Assembly (NCBI GenBank): GCA_001510575.1
Contig: LNGK01000003.1
Location: 3,363,732-3,427,731 of the forward strand
DNA: 64,000 nucleotides
Reading direction: 5' to 3'
From: Knoxdaviesia capensis
Lineage: Eukaryota > Ascomycota > Sordariomycetes > Microascales > Gondwanamycetaceae
Each line of letters opens with the position of its first letter. Within the stretch, counting starts at the first letter, position 1. Positions 33,820-46,545 of the stretch are shown one piece after another. The position numbers were made by a program, and so were the translations under genes. A model generated the notes under the pieces. That model was not told the DNA's origin. It saw only the letters and a program-made list of their open reading frames with translations, and did no database searches.

Positions 33820-34751
33820 TTACAGCACGCCGTTCTCCTGCATGTCAGTGTCGTCGTCGCCAGCGCCGCCGCCACCTCCACCGCCAACGAGGTCGTCGTC
33901 GCCGTCGTCGCCGCCGGCCAGCACGTGCGTACGCGGGACGTATCCCTCGGGGATCTCCGAGCCGGGTGTGGTGGCAACAACCTTGTCGTTCTCGTCGACA
34001 AACTCGAAGTTGTAGCGGCTGAGAAGGTGCGGGATGGCGGAGAGCTGGGGGCCGTAACGGGCGGTGTTATCGTACAACTCGAACAGGGGGACCGCAAGCA
34101 GCTTCATGTTCTTAGGGACGCTCAGCACCTCTGTGGGGAAGAGAAGGAAAAAAACCGGGCGCGGGCATGGTTAGCTTGCTTGGGGCAGGGAAAAGGGGGG
34201 GGGCACAACTTACTACTCTTAGGAAGCTGAATGAAGTACAGCTTCTTGCATTCCTTCGGCCGCGTAACATGCGGCGGGATAAAAGGGTACATGAACGTTT
34301 CGAAGTTGGGCCGCCACCACTGCGCGAGACAATCGCCAATGATCCAATCCGCGGGCTCTTCGCCCTCACCGAGCCGGCCCACGGGCGCCAGCCGCTCGTC
34401 CAGGCGCTTCTTGAAGCCCTCGACCTCGCCGTCCTCGGGGCGCAGGTAGTCGCCCGGCAGCTTGAAGAACGCGTTCGCAATCTGCAGCATCAGGATGTGC
34501 GGGTGGTTGTGCTCGTGGCACACCAGGATGCCCTCGCACGTGCGCCGCATGCCGTGCGTGCTGTAGTGCTCCTCCAGCCGCTTCAGCCGCGCCAGCACCG
34601 ACGGGTCCTCCTCGGGCTGCGTCTCCTTGACGCCGAACGTGTAGTTCGAGAGCGGGTACAGCCGGATCGTCTCCGGCTGGTTGCCGCTGAAGGGCGGCGG
34701 CACGAGCGGCGGGCGCGACGAGAGCATCGCAGCGGGGGTGATGGTGGACAT
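33820..34751 (-). CDS. Cleavage factor Im 25 kDa subunit (CPSF5 / NUDT21)
   Basis: Exons 34751-34214 and 34130-33820 join in phase 1 to 282 residues; the 83-nt intron has a GTAAGT donor and GCTAAC branch site. The protein matches CFIm25 throughout: RLYPLSNYTFGVKE (30-43), HGMRRTCEGILVCHEHNHPH (66-85), FFKLPGDYLRPEDGEVEGF (95-113, the degenerate Nudix box), WWRPNFETFMYPFIPPH (145-161) and LFELYDN after the junction. CFIm25 is a Nudix-fold protein without hydrolase activity that binds UGUA in pre-mRNA and positions the cleavage and polyadenylation machinery. Against the human protein (227 residues) it has a C-terminal extension rich in Asp and Gly (after THVLAGGDD), encoded by GC-rich triplets and probably disordered. 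Confidence 0.96.
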
Positions 34752-35882
34752 TTTGGGTTGCGGCTGCTTCGTTTGGAAGGGGAACTTGGAGTAAGTCAGG
34801 AGAGTTCGCGAGGGGGTTTCGGCTCGATCGATTGAGTGTGCAGAGGGAGTGTTGCGTGAATCTGGCTGGAAGAAGTTGGATGGTGGTTAGCATTGGTTAG
34901 GGGTCCAGACATAAGGAGGCGATTGGGGAATCACTCACCAATCACAACGAATTGAGTGATTCGATCCAGACAAGGCAAAACGACACCTCTGGCTGAGGAA
35001 TTTGGGTTGAAGAAGGGAAAAAACAGAGAACTGGCCCAGAGTCGTAGAGAACCCAGAAAATGCCAATTGAGGAAAACAAGCGTGGGGTCAATTAGGGCTA
35101 AGTGATAAAAGTCCAATCCAGATAGGCACCAAGAGAAAATAAACAAACAAAGGATAAAAGAGAGGCAGGTGCTCTAGGTGAATTGATGATTGAATTTCCT
35201 TTTATGCTTTGTTGATGGAAAACAAATGTTGAAGCTTCTCAGTTCAAACCTAAGATGGCAGAATTCTGGAACTTGCTTAAAGTGGGTGAAAGCGGTGAGT
35301 CAGTTGGGAGCTTAACCCTAATACAACCCTTCCATCTGAAACCTCTCCCTTGGCAACCACGACATTTTACGCCGGAACAAATTACACACCTCACATTTAC
35401 AAGCACGTTGAAGGAACGAGAAGAGTAAACAAAATTTTTATATTATTTCGTTAATTGTCCCGAGGGGCATCAAGTTCCACTAGAACCATCAACCGCTCAG
35501 GTGAGTGCGCCAGAAACAGCACTGGTGTGGGACGATATCTGCCCCGTCACCTGGAAAAGATCCAAGAATCAACCAACTATCTCTAGAGAAAAAGACAGTG
35601 CATCGAACTAACCCAGAAAAGCAAAAGCAGGAACACCGTAGTGAAAAGATGGAAGATAGATAGATGTAGCCAAAAAACAAAAACAAAAAAACATCAGGTT
35701 ACATGGAACAAATTGGAAAATGTGCGGGAAGATCACATGAGCTGCCTACGATAGAGACCCAGTGTGGGAGATAAGGTAGAGAGAGATGAAGAAATTGTGA
35801 GTGTGGAGAGAGAGAGAGAGAGAGATACAGAGAGTGGCAGACAGGGAGTGAGCAAGCTGGCTGGGATTTTCAAACCAGTCGC
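34752..35882. other. Promoter of CFIm25 and 3' flank of carboxypeptidase Y, no gene seen
   Basis: About 1.1 kb between two minus-strand genes. A telobox AACCCTAA lies at 35314-35321, about 560 bases upstream of the CFIm25 ATG. A (GA)10 run is at 35806-35825, inside the likely 3' untranslated region of the carboxypeptidase gene. Short frames here carry no recognisable protein. Confidence 0.6.
35806..35825. repeat. (GA)10 microsatellite
   Basis: A perfect GA run, followed by looser purine-rich sequence, just downstream of the carboxypeptidase stop codon. Confidence 0.9.
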
Positions 35883-37641
35883 TTAAGCCCACTCACCGCC
35901 GAGCCAGCGGTTGTAGAAGTCGAGCGAGTTCTCGGGCTGGTCCATGGGGACCATGTGGCCGGCCTGGTAGATCTGCATGAAGGTGAAGTTGCCGTGCGAC
36001 TTGACCTTTCCGTACTCCTTGCCGTTGAGAGTCAGGCCCTTGATCTTAGCAGAGCTGAAGTCAGCGTGGCCGGGGTACTCGAGCTCGTTGGTCCAGGCCT
36101 GGTTGCCGAGCCAGTTGCAGATGAAGTCGGCGTCGCCGGCGTAGATGAGGACGGGGATGCTCTCGATCAGGCTGGGCACCACGCGGTGGTAGGGCTTGAA
36201 CCAGTCGCCGGCAAACATGAAGTTGCGGTTGATGTCCATGTTGCAGCTCTCGAAGTTGCTGACCTCGACACCGAGCTCCTCCATGACCTCCTTCTGGTTC
36301 AGGTAGTCGCTGATGTAGCCCAGGCCGGTGTAGCACAGGTTGGCCGAGTCATCGCAGTTGCTGCGGATGTCGTAGACGTTGCGGCCGGTGCGCTGGAAGG
36401 GGGCGATCAGGGCGTTGTTGCAGTAGACGGTGGCGGGGACGCACGACCACACGCTGCCCGAGTCGTAGCAGCTCTGGATGAGGGACTGGCAGCGGGGGAG
36501 AGCGGCGTCCATGGAATCGCACTCGCTCTCGGACAGAGCAGCCGGGTAGCCGCCCTCGCCGCACGCCATGGGGCGGTAGTAGGCGACCTGGGTCAGGCCA
36601 TCGGTGAGACCGTTGCCGACGAGGATGCTCTTGAGGTTGATGTTGCGGTCCTTGTGCGACAGAATCTCCGAGGCAAAGACGGGGATGTAGTGGCCGGCGT
36701 ACGACTCTCCAGCAATGTGGAAGTCCTGGGTGGCATACTGGGGGAACTGGTGGAAGAAGAGGGTAAGGAGAGCGTAGACGTCCTTGCCAGCGGCAACGGT
36801 GTTGCTGACACCGCCGGAGCTGTAGGAGAAGCCGACGTTGACGGGCTGGTCAAGGAAGATGACGGAAGCATTGCTGTTCCACGACGAGGGGTTGTAGACG
36901 GGCTTGAGCTTCTTGTCGATGCTGGCGGGGCCGAGCTCGAAGAAGAGACCGGTCATGGACGAGCAGCCAGGACCGCCGTTGAGCCACAGGACAACGGGGT
37001 CGTTGGCGGGGTCGTTGCGCGATTCAAAGAACCCTGCGGGGAGAGAGAGAGAGAGGACGTAAGGTGTTAGTCATGAAGCACCGGAAATGGGCATGATTAC
37101 CTGATGGGGATGAGGGGAACTGGTTCGTGTTGGGGTTGTTCGGGGAACGGGGAATAAAGGTCGGCTTACAGTAGAACAAATGCTTGTCCTCGTCGTCGTC
37201 ATCGAGGTATCCACTGTACTGCTTGACAGTGTCGATGCCCAGACCAGCCGGGTTGACGGAGCGGGCACGGAGCTTGAAGTTGTCCAGCTTGCCGCCGACC
37301 TTGCGGCGATGGCCCTCGGTGGTCTTCACCCACTCGGCCTGCACATCAGCACCGCTGACAATGTGGTCCCAGAAGCTATCGGGGCGGCGGTTGGCGGGCT
37401 TGGGCTTGGCGACGAGCGAGGCGGCGGCCTTCTTGAACTGGTTCAGCGCATCGGGCACGAGCGTCTGGACCTCCTCCCACAGGGCCTTGGCCTCGCCAAC
37501 GGGCTCCTGCAGACCCTCCCACACGTCGGCGACCGAGGGGATCTTGAAGCTGCCGGCCTTGTTGGCGCCGAGAACCTGCTGTTCCTGGGCAACGGCGGCC
37601 GAGGCGGCACCCAGAAGGACGGCCGAGGTAGAGAACCTCAT
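35883..37641 (-). CDS. Vacuolar serine carboxypeptidase Y
   Basis: Exons 37641-37170 and 37033-35883 join in phase 1 (recreating Trp158) to 540 residues, near the roughly 550 usual for filamentous fungi. The intron is 136 nt with a GTAAGC donor. Residues 1-18 (MRFSTSAVLLGAASAAVA) are a signal peptide. A propeptide follows, up to about the acidic SGYLDDDDEDKHLFY. The S10 peptidase domain shows WLNGGPGCSS (174-183), the nucleophile in GESYAGHY (Ser268), the acid in YAGDADFICNWLGN (Asp458/Asp460 region) and the base in AGHMVP (His517). Several Cys pairs and NxT/NxS sites (NFT, NAS) are present. It removes C-terminal residues in the vacuole. The start codon is the first ATG giving a signal peptide; upstream frame sequence is a CT-tract translation. 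Confidence 0.97.
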
Positions 37642-39046
37642 GATGGGCGATAAGAGATAAAAGGAAAGGGGAATAAAATATTCGGACAAAGGATAAAAGA
37701 CAATCAAGGTGAGAGGATGAGATGGAAAAGGATGTGGAAGGAGGAGGGGGGTGTGATGGAGATGGAAGAGAGAAGATGAAAGAAAGGGAAGAAGAAAAGA
37801 GGAAAAGGAACAAGAAGCGGATGGAAGAAGAGAAGAAGTAGACGACGGAAGAGGAGAGAGGAGGAGGAGGCGACTCAAAGCCGTCGTGTTAGGGCAGCGA
37901 GTACTCTTGAGGTATTGAGTCAGTGGCGCGAGGCCATGAAAGGTACTTCGGCATTACCTGACGCACAGTGTACGTAAGTACCCCGGCCTCTTGGAGCTAT
38001 GCGACCAGAAGTGACTAAAGGGCCAAAAACAGGCAGGAACAGGAACCAGGCCAGGCCATGGGGGTTGCGCCTTCCGTTGTGTTTGTTATCAGTGGGTGGA
38101 GCTTGGCGCAAGTGTTTCACAGGCAGCCCAAATGCGAGGGACCTGCGCCACGGCGGGCATTTGCTGGGCGGGCGATGTACCTTCTGTTAGCGCCAGCAAC
38201 CACCCTTGTGGCCGGCCGATGGCACAGCTCGAAATCCGGGTTGAAGAAAATGATGCTATACAGACTTGTGTGCATTTTTATATCGAAGTGCTGTGACCTG
38301 TATGTCTGTTAACCGGCTCACATCTGCCCTGCGGCGGGATTGCCTGTCTGGCTGTTCATGCAGTCCATGATTCTGCTGTCTCTTTACATCGGAGGACGGC
38401 AAGGCACGCTCAGCGGGCGGTGGCGAGGCCCAGTCAGCACTTTGTTGAGGGAGGGTGGGATATCTTTTGGCAGTTGGTGATCCCCGGCAATCTCTGGAGA
38501 GAGCTGTTGCTCACATGACGTATTGTTTTAGCAGTGCTGGTCCGGGCGTCGTCGATAAGCCAGCCAGACAAGCTGCGAAGTGGACTAAAGTTGGTGATTC
38601 CGGCTCCCTCGCTCGCTCATCTCCTGGGTACAGAAGTGAGTGGTTCCAACCGCAATCGGAGGACCTGTCCATGAGACTCAGTCATTCACGATTCACGCTG
38701 TTTGTCTGATCGAGGCGGGCGGCGGCTCATTGACGGGACAACTCAAGCTCTCGCCGGGTTCTATTTTTAAGCAACCACTGAAACACGGAAACACTCTTTC
38801 AGTGCTGCTCTGCTCTCTGCCCAGGAACGGACCACCATCGCTCTCCGCCAATGCAACCTCTGCGAAGTCCTGTGCCCTCTCGCTCTGCTGGTTGATTGAC
38901 CTTGTGCAGTAGCAGTCTGACCAAGATGCCGTGCTGGTTCGCAAGGCAACAAAAACGGACGGCGTAAGTTCCCCGGTGCCAGGCACACACGCAAAAAGGC
39001 CAACCCAGAACAGACCACCCACGCTCCGCCTTTTTTTTTTTTTTTT

Positions 39047-39156
39047 NNNNNNNNNNNNNNNNNNNNNNNNNNNNNNNNNNNNNNNNNNNNNNNNNNNNNN
39101 NNNNNNNNNNNNNNNNNNNNNNNNNNNNNNNNNNNNNNNNNNNNNNNNNNNNNNNN
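39047..39156. other. Assembly gap (110 N)
   Basis: Unknown bases, bordered by 16 T on the left (39031-39046) and 16 G on the right (39157-39172). Homopolymers on both sides suggest a sequencing or assembly failure, so the true length is unknown. Confidence 1.
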
Positions 39157-39743
39157 GGGGGGGGGGGGGGGGACCTTTCGCTCTTTTCCACGGCGGGATT
39201 TTATACCGACCAGTCTCCGTTATTAACCGGAGCAAGTCAGTTTGATTACGGATTACGGACACGGTCAAACCCGCCAGTGTGTGAATCTGCCACACTGTCA
39301 AATGCATGCCCTATGCCCTCAGTATCTCACCTTTGAAATGCACGCATGGGACTGTTCACCGCATCCGGAATGCCAGCATGTGCACCACCAAAGCCACTCC
39401 AGCCCCAGGCACCATCGCCCAGCCAACGCAGCCAGTCCGTGTGAACCCAGTCCACAACCACCAACCGGATTGGACAGTGTAAACCCCCCCAAGGAATGCA
39501 GCCCGGCCTGCGTTGTCCACTCGCCTCGACCACACACACATGGACACCTGGCTGTCTTATCGGCGACGTGCAGGCTTTGGCCGGTCCAGATAACGAGCTA
39601 TGCTTATGTCGCAGCAACTGCGGATGCATGTGTGAGTACCGGTGAGCGTGCTGCACACCTGGCAATCTGCAGGGCCACGCGTCAGACCTGTGCTCGCTCG
39701 TCGCTGTGAACGAACGGGGAAGAGGCGGTTGGGATTGCTCGTT

Positions 39744-39758
39744 TGTGTGTGTGTGTGT
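39744..39758. repeat. (TG)n microsatellite
   Basis: A short perfect TG run in intergenic sequence. Confidence 0.85.
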
Positions 39759-40871
39759 TCCTGCTGGTGAAATACAAAGGAAAGCGACAGATAAATGCGT
39801 GGGCTCGAGAATCGCTGGCGATAAGTCGTCGGCTGGCTGGTACAGTCTCTAATGGGCCCTGTAGACACCCGTAAAGCCGGAATAAGCACACGCGGCTTGA
39901 CAGCTTGTCTACGGCGGCGTCAATGGCAATCATCTGGACTTGCGTTGGCCCGGCTCGGTGCCCCCAACTCTTCCTCGGCGTTGTTACTCGGGACCGGCCA
40001 AAAAATAAAAATAAAGAATAAAGAATAAAAAGAGACTCCGCACCAGTAAGCTCGGAGCAGAAGAACGTGGACGGCCGAAACGGCCGACGCGTAATTGAAA
40101 GAAAGCTCCTGCCTCTTCAGGACAAGTCCGGACCTGCGAGACCCGCCCCGGAGCGGGAATCGAAGAAAAAGTAAAAGAGAAATAAAAAAGGCTTTCTTCA
40201 TCGTGGGGTGTGGGTTTGCTGACTTCTCCGGTGCCGGTACTGTCAGGCACAGGCGCCATCAACCCTAAGCCGTGGGTTGGGTATCACCGTCAGCACCAAC
40301 TTCCCGTTCCCTCACGGAAGTTCAGTCACGGCGGTATATCCACGCATCTCGCGCAAGCTGTTGCTGGTATGTTGCCAGGTCCCGACCCCGGACCCCCTCC
40401 AAAAACGATTGACTTCTATTCCCTCCTATGTGTGTGTATGTAATGTACTGCCTAACGTGAACAGTTCAAAAAAGCATGTTTCCGTTTCGTAACAAAAAAC
40501 CCGAAAAAAAAAAAAGAAAAAAAAGAAGAAGAAAAAAAGAGCACAATCCCCATCCCCCACGATCTATCCGAGCAAAACACGGGGGAAAACCCCCAACAGG
40601 AGAACGCCGAATACCAAATACCAGGAGATAATGTTCGCGAAGAACCCATGCAGAGCACAAAAGAACGGAGAATGTCTGCTGGATGATGCAATGCGTCCAA
40701 CATAAAAAGAAGAAGACCACAGACAGACAGACAGCAGAGAGAAAAAGATGAGGAAGAACCCGCCAGTGTATGTATTCACCAAAACCCACCCGAAAAGAGA
40801 GACAATAAAAGAAGAGAGCACACCTTACAAGCGGTCTATGTTTTCCTCCCATCCCAAAAGCCACGTATTTA

Positions 40872-43800
40872 CTACTTCTTCCCCTCATCATCCGAGTCCT
40901 CCAGTCTAATCTCCGTCACCGGCTCTTCCTCCTCCGCCTGCTTCTGGTGCTGCGCCCACACGTGGCTGGTGATGTCGCCCAGGCTGACCTGCGTGTGGAT
41001 GTCCGCCTCCGGCGGCTCGTGGTAGTCCGGCAGCACCGCGTCGTGGTCGTTGTCGGCCGCCGCGGACGCCGCGCCGGGCGTGGCAGCATCGCCGACCCCG
41101 CTGCCCAGGGGCTCCAGGAACGACATGTCCAGGTCGCCGTCGCCGCCGTCGCTCGACGAGTCGTGCTGCGCGTCGTCGCTGGCGTAGTCCACCAGTGCCG
41201 CCTTGCCGCTCGGCGAGCTGCCCGCCGACGACCCCGACTTGAGCTTGCCAAAGCTCCACCCCGACGCCAGCGCCGACTGCACCGCCGATGTGGCCGCCGT
41301 CGCCGCCGCCGCCGCCGGCTGCTCGTCCTCAATGCTAGGCTTGATCGAGTCGGTGTACGACGGGAGCAGCGACACACCACCGCCGCGAAGCGCCGTAGTC
41401 GACGTCTCCGCGAGCGAGTCCGCGTCGTCCGACTCCGAGGTTTCCGTGTTGTCGTCCTCGGCGAATGCCTTGTTGATGGTCTCGAACCGCGATCCGCCCA
41501 GGGGACGGCTTGATCGGCGGCGGTAGAAGAGGAGGTACGCCGCTGACGATATCACGGCGTTGGAATCTCTGACCTTGCTGACTGAGGAGTCTAAAAGATA
41601 GGAAAATGCAATGTTAGTACTAGTTTCCCCCGCAAAAGCATTCTTGTTTTTTTAACTACCACTCCGTAGACTTACCGTTGTAGCTGTACCACTGATTGTC
41701 CTGGAAGTTCTTCGCGATAGCGGTGTAATGCCCGCCTCCAAGCCCGCCAAAGTGCTCATCGACAGCAATCAGGTCGTAGATCTCCTGCTTGCCGTTCTCC
41801 TTGTGCAGCACATGGCTCTCCAGGTTGAGGTTCTCCACCGGAAAGTCGACCTTGACGTCCAGCTTGTCGCGGCGGTATCCCGCCGAGCTGAACCGCTTCA
41901 GGTGGCACACCAGGATATCCGGCGTCTTCCACAGGTCGAACTTCTTGCTGGCCCGCCGGTGTTCCTTGCACTTGGGACAGTACCACATGTCCTGCTCCGA
42001 GAGCACCTCGGCCCGCTCAAACTCCTCCAGGCACTCGTATAGCGAGATGCCGCGCGACTTTCGCGCCTGGCGCTGCTCGCGCTTCTTCACAAGCACCGGA
42101 TCGCGCAGACGCTCCGGCTTAAGGAACGTCCTGTGGCCATCCAGCTTGCCCGCGCCGCCACCAAACACCATCTCCCAGGCATCCTCGTTCCATTCGACAA
42201 TGATGCCCTCGCCGAGGCGGACCAACGGTCCTTCTCCAGATGCGGCCGGTTGCGACGCCTGGTCAGAATGGTTTGACGACGAATTGGACTGCACGGACTG
42301 TCTCTGCTGCTGCTTAGCAGCTCGGCCGGCCTTCCGGTTTCGAGCTGCGGCTCTGCCTTTGACTCTCCGCGATCCAGCGACTACCGCCACGCTGTTCTTG
42401 AGTCTGCGAGGTCCAGCGTTCTGGGGCTAGAGTGGTGGAAAGAACCAAGGCAATCTACGGTTAGCATCAGGTGAACGCAAAATTGCTTGAGGAGACATAG
42501 AGAGCTTACCTTAGTGACAATCGGGGTGTCCTCGTCAGCGTCAGACGAATCCGACACCATTCTGGTAACCGAAGACGTCGCGTTATCAGGCCCAGCGGCC
42601 GGGGAAGCGCCGTCTTCACCAGTAGTCTCTCCATCAACACTGCTGCCATCCTGGTCGCCGTCGCTTGAAGCAGCGGGCATCCGCTCGGCCAGGCGCGGCA
42701 GCTTCTTATTGTCGTCGACAGAGACCCAGCCGGTGGGGATGGTGGCCGTGGCATCCGAGGTATCTCTGAAGTAGCCGAGATCAAAGAGGTTCTGGAGCAC
42801 CGGGTCGAGGAACACCTCGGGGTCGATCCAGGCGGGCCGGGTGCGATTGAAGTTCTTCAGCAGATTTGGGAACTCGGGCGCCTCGGCGGCAGCCTGCTCA
42901 GCGGGGCCAGTGCCGCCCATTTGCACGTCAACCAGGTCGTCCTCGCCCTCCACGGAGTTTGCAGTTATCTTCGTGTCCCGAGAGTCGTCGGTAGAGTGGT
43001 TGCTCGCGCTGCTAGCCTTAGCCACCGTCTGCAGGGGCTTCCAGGTCGTGAAGGTCGCCACCTTCTCCAGGACCTTGCGCCGGATGATGTCTTCACTGTA
43101 GGCCTCGTCCTTGGTCAGGACGATAAAGTGCGGCGGAGAGACCGTTTCTTCACGTTGACCGGAGCGGTTAAGACGTGCGGGAATGCGGTGAACAACGGGA
43201 ACAGCAAAGCTCTTGTACCGTGGGTCATCAAACGAAACATCCTCGTTGATTTCGCGGCCAACGTCCAGCATGGAACGATACCGCGGGGCCTTCTTTTTCC
43301 CTTCGGACCGCGCATTCAGAGGCGGCGCTTCTAGTTCGTACCACGACGCTTCTTCATCACTGGGGATTTCGTCGGACACGTCGGTGCCATCCTCGTACAC
43401 TCGGAAGAACTTCTTGCTGTACTCCTCGGCACCGATGAGCAGCTCGACCGGGACGCCCGTGCGCGACGAGATGAACGCCTTCAGAGCCTCCATCGAGCTG
43501 TGGTTAGGCAGCTCAACATCAATGATCACCGGTGAGTCGTTGAGGGGGTAGAAGCGCATAGTGCGCGACCACGCGTTGTCAACAGGGAGAGGGAGCGTGA
43601 GATTGTTAAAGGGGTCGAAAGTGATGCTGATCTTGTCACACACAGGGCAGTGCAACGTGCTCTTGTACAGACCCGTGAACAGATCGGCAATGACCGAGTC
43701 GTCTCGCCGTCTGGTGATATCCCAAACCTCGTCGGCGAGTTTGGCAATGGCAGCCTGGTCATGGACCATTTCGTCGGTGGAGTCAGGCTTCTCAATGTAC

Positions 43801-46545
43801 GGCTTGCGCTTAATTCGGCTCAGATCTTCCTGTAGCGCATCCAGAAGGAAGCCCAAGAACTCCTGCGAGTCGTGCTGGGCCCATCCGGCGAACGATGCGC
43901 GACACTGGCCAACCGTGGACTTGAAGTTAAGCGGCCGGATGGCGTCATTCGGGGTCGAGTACATGTCTTTCAGGAGATCACCATACGCAATAGCCATGCG
44001 GCCCTTGAACGAAAGCGGGTTATCGTTGTTGATCTCCTTCTTGTACTCATCGGTCAAGAAGTACTTGGTCAGCTCCTCAACGCTGCGTACGCACTGCAGC
44101 GCCGAGTTCATGTAGCACGTGTTGCCGAGATTTCCCAGTCCGACGGATCCGTGGTTGCGGCGCTGCTTCATCTGCTTAGCCCGGCCCCGCGTAAGAACAC
44201 CCTGGGGCGCCGGGGCGGGGCTGCTACGCGTGCTGCTCGGCCGGGAGTTAGCCGAGGAGGCAGAGGCAACACCCCGCAGGATGGGCTTGGGCTTCGCATT
44301 CGCATGCTTTTTCGTATAGGTCGACACGTGGAGGGCATCCTGGACTTGTTCGTCAACAACAACAATCTTGCTCGAGGTGACGCCCTGGTATCCCAGAGTC
44401 GATTTGCCATTGAACTTGGCGTTGAAAGTTTGGTCCCCGGTCATTTCAATCTTGAGGTTTGACGAGAGCTTCTTGAAATCATCGGTGGCCACAAGGAGGC
44501 CGCCCCACGCACCACGCGGCGAGGAGGCTTCAGCACCGTCGGAGTCGGGAGAATCCGGCGGGGTTAGTGCTGAAGCTTCCGGGTTGGTGGGGGTATCGGC
44601 GGGCTCGTTGGGCGGAACGACCTCCCACAGCTTCACCTTCCGATCCATAGGGATACTAAGAAGATTCTTGATATCTCTAACCATCTCTTGATAGCGATAT
44701 GAAGTGCTGCGGACGATGTATATCGGTAGAGGGTTCGCGGCTTTCAAGCTCTGCTCGATGGGAATCGGGCTGAGCGCCGACCACAGGCGGTGGACCTCAA
44801 TAACCGGCGGGTGAATCTCATACTGCAGGTACTCCGAGTTCGAGCCGCTGGTGCCCGGCGGAGTCAGGTCAACGGCCGTTCGCTTGATAGCCGGCTGGCC
44901 ATCTGTCACACCGTACCAGTCCTTGATACAGGTCCAGGCGTCCTCGGGGAAGAGCTCGAAGTTCTCAGATGTCAGACCCGGTTTCAGCTCGACGAAGTCG
45001 GATCCATCGCTCAGCTTGACCACACGGTCGATGATGTCTGAGTTATCGACCGGACCCAGCGGGCCGGTCTGGGCGGCCTTTGCGTTCTTGCCGTCGCCGC
45101 CGAGGGCAAGGGCCTTGTCCACCCACGAGCGGGTGATAAGCCATACGTCGCTGCCGAGTTGAATGGGAGATTCGTTGAAAGCCTGGAGGAGGCTGGAGAT
45201 TGTTTTTATCTGATCTTGCAGAGGTGGCACTAGCATTGGAGAGGCGGTGTCAAGGTGTGGATGTCAGTATACTGGAGTGGGGGAAAAAGAAATAGGTGTG
45301 TGGTATACGTCGATTGCAAGACGCTCATATGTGAAGTGAAGTTGCCAGGGACGCAATTGATGTGCATTCAGCTGAACAGCAGATAAGATGACTCCCAACT
45401 AAGTGAGACATCTTGCTTGGGAGGGAAGCAAAGATGGGCAGACGTTGGAAAGGGAACACAAGGTAGGGGAGTAAACAGAAATTATGTGGGGATGGGTTGC
45501 AGCCATGTCAATAGAGCAACACATGCCAAAAATAAGTGACAGGCAAACGACAGATTGTAAATCAAGGGGCGGAAAATGGGGGCAAACAAGGAAGTGGGAA
45601 AAGGAAGAAGAAAGAAGAAAGAAGAAAGGAACAAGAAAAAAAAATCAATATACCTGGGCCAGATACGGGAGCTTCCGGCAAATCAACACTCATCTCTCTG
45701 GGCAGTTGCTTGGAAAGCGAAGTAGTGGTCGAGGGGGGCGGAGCGGGTGTAGAGACCATGTCGACATCGGGATCGTCGGTAGCTGCAGTGGTAGCCGTAG
45801 TGGCGGCAGCAGTGGTGGTGGGGACAACGGAAACGTCATCGGACTTTTCAGACGGTTCCAGGCTGGAGGCCCTCCGCTTCAGCGGCGACGAGGAGCGCTG
45901 GAACGAGTCGCCATCTCCAGTCATGATGTCACGCAGCGGGTATTTGAGCGGCGACCGGCTTCTAGCGAGGTCGTCGGAGTGGGCACGGCGGCTGTGGTGG
46001 TCGGTGAGCGCGGCGGGGAGGAGCGCGGGCAGCGACAGCGACGAGGCGGCGTCGCGGTCGGCAAGATCGGACGACGGGCTGGACGACGGCTCGGGCGACG
46101 AGTCCGGGTCGGAAGACGACGAGGACGACAGCGGCGAGGCGCGGGCCGACGAGGCGAGCGAGTCGGGAAGGAGGAGGTGCGGGGGCGCGGGCTGCCGGAG
46201 GTGGGCGGGGATGGGAGCGAAGATCGGTTCGTCTCCAGCAGCCGAGAAGGAGAAGGTCGGGTTGTCGGGGAGTGCACCGGTGTCGGGGGGGTGCACGGGC
46301 GCGACACGGTGGTTGGGCGACCGGGAGGAGTTGTGGCGGTGGGAGTTGTGGCGGTCAACGGAGTCGGCGGGCGGTCGGTCGGCGGGGGAAGCGGCAACAC
46401 CGGAAGCAGCGGCGGTTGTCGTAGTAACGGACGGTGGAGACGACGGAGACGAAGCCGGCGAGAGACTTCTATCCGGGTCCCGAGTACGGGATGGGGCGTG
46501 GGCAATTCTTCTCTTCTTTGAGGACGACGTTGTGACAGTGAGCTG
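40872..46545 (-). CDS. Ubp12-type ubiquitin carboxyl-terminal hydrolase (USP4/11/15 class), 5' end unresolved
   Basis: Exons are (46545)-45654, 45229-42510, 42426-41676 and 41590-40872; introns of 424, 83 and 85 nt. From 46296 inward this gives about 1610 residues. Exon 2 begins with a DUSP-like domain (VWLITRSWVDKAL, then AWTCIKDWYG), followed by a ubiquitin-like segment. The peptidase domain is split by a long insert: Cys box GLGNLGNTCYMNSALQC (Cys codon 44117-44115), QEFLGFLLDALQEDLS, a zinc-type CPVC and later CPKC, and the His box GGGHYTAIAK (His codon 41730-41728) ending in WYSYNDSSVSKV. The C-terminal tail is acidic. The enzyme removes ubiquitin from substrates. Oddity: the open frame continues upstream of the first in-frame ATG (45924) to at least 46545 with coding-like sequence such as SKKRRIAHAPSRTRD, preceded by an acceptor-like GGCAG. 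A 5' exon, or an error, must supply the ATG. The exon 3 acceptor could also be 6 nt downstream. Confidence 0.9.

Larger units (their letters stand above)
37642..40871. other. Intergenic region with an assembly gap, no gene recognised
   Basis: About 3.2 kb. The part next to carboxypeptidase Y (37660-37870) is purine-rich on the plus strand, the CT-rich leader of that gene. A gap lies at 39047-39156. A telobox AACCCTAA is at 40261-40268 and a TG microsatellite at 39744-39758. The purine-rich 40480-40550 stretch is the 3' flank of the Ubp12 gene. No frame has a recognisable domain. Confidence 0.5.
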
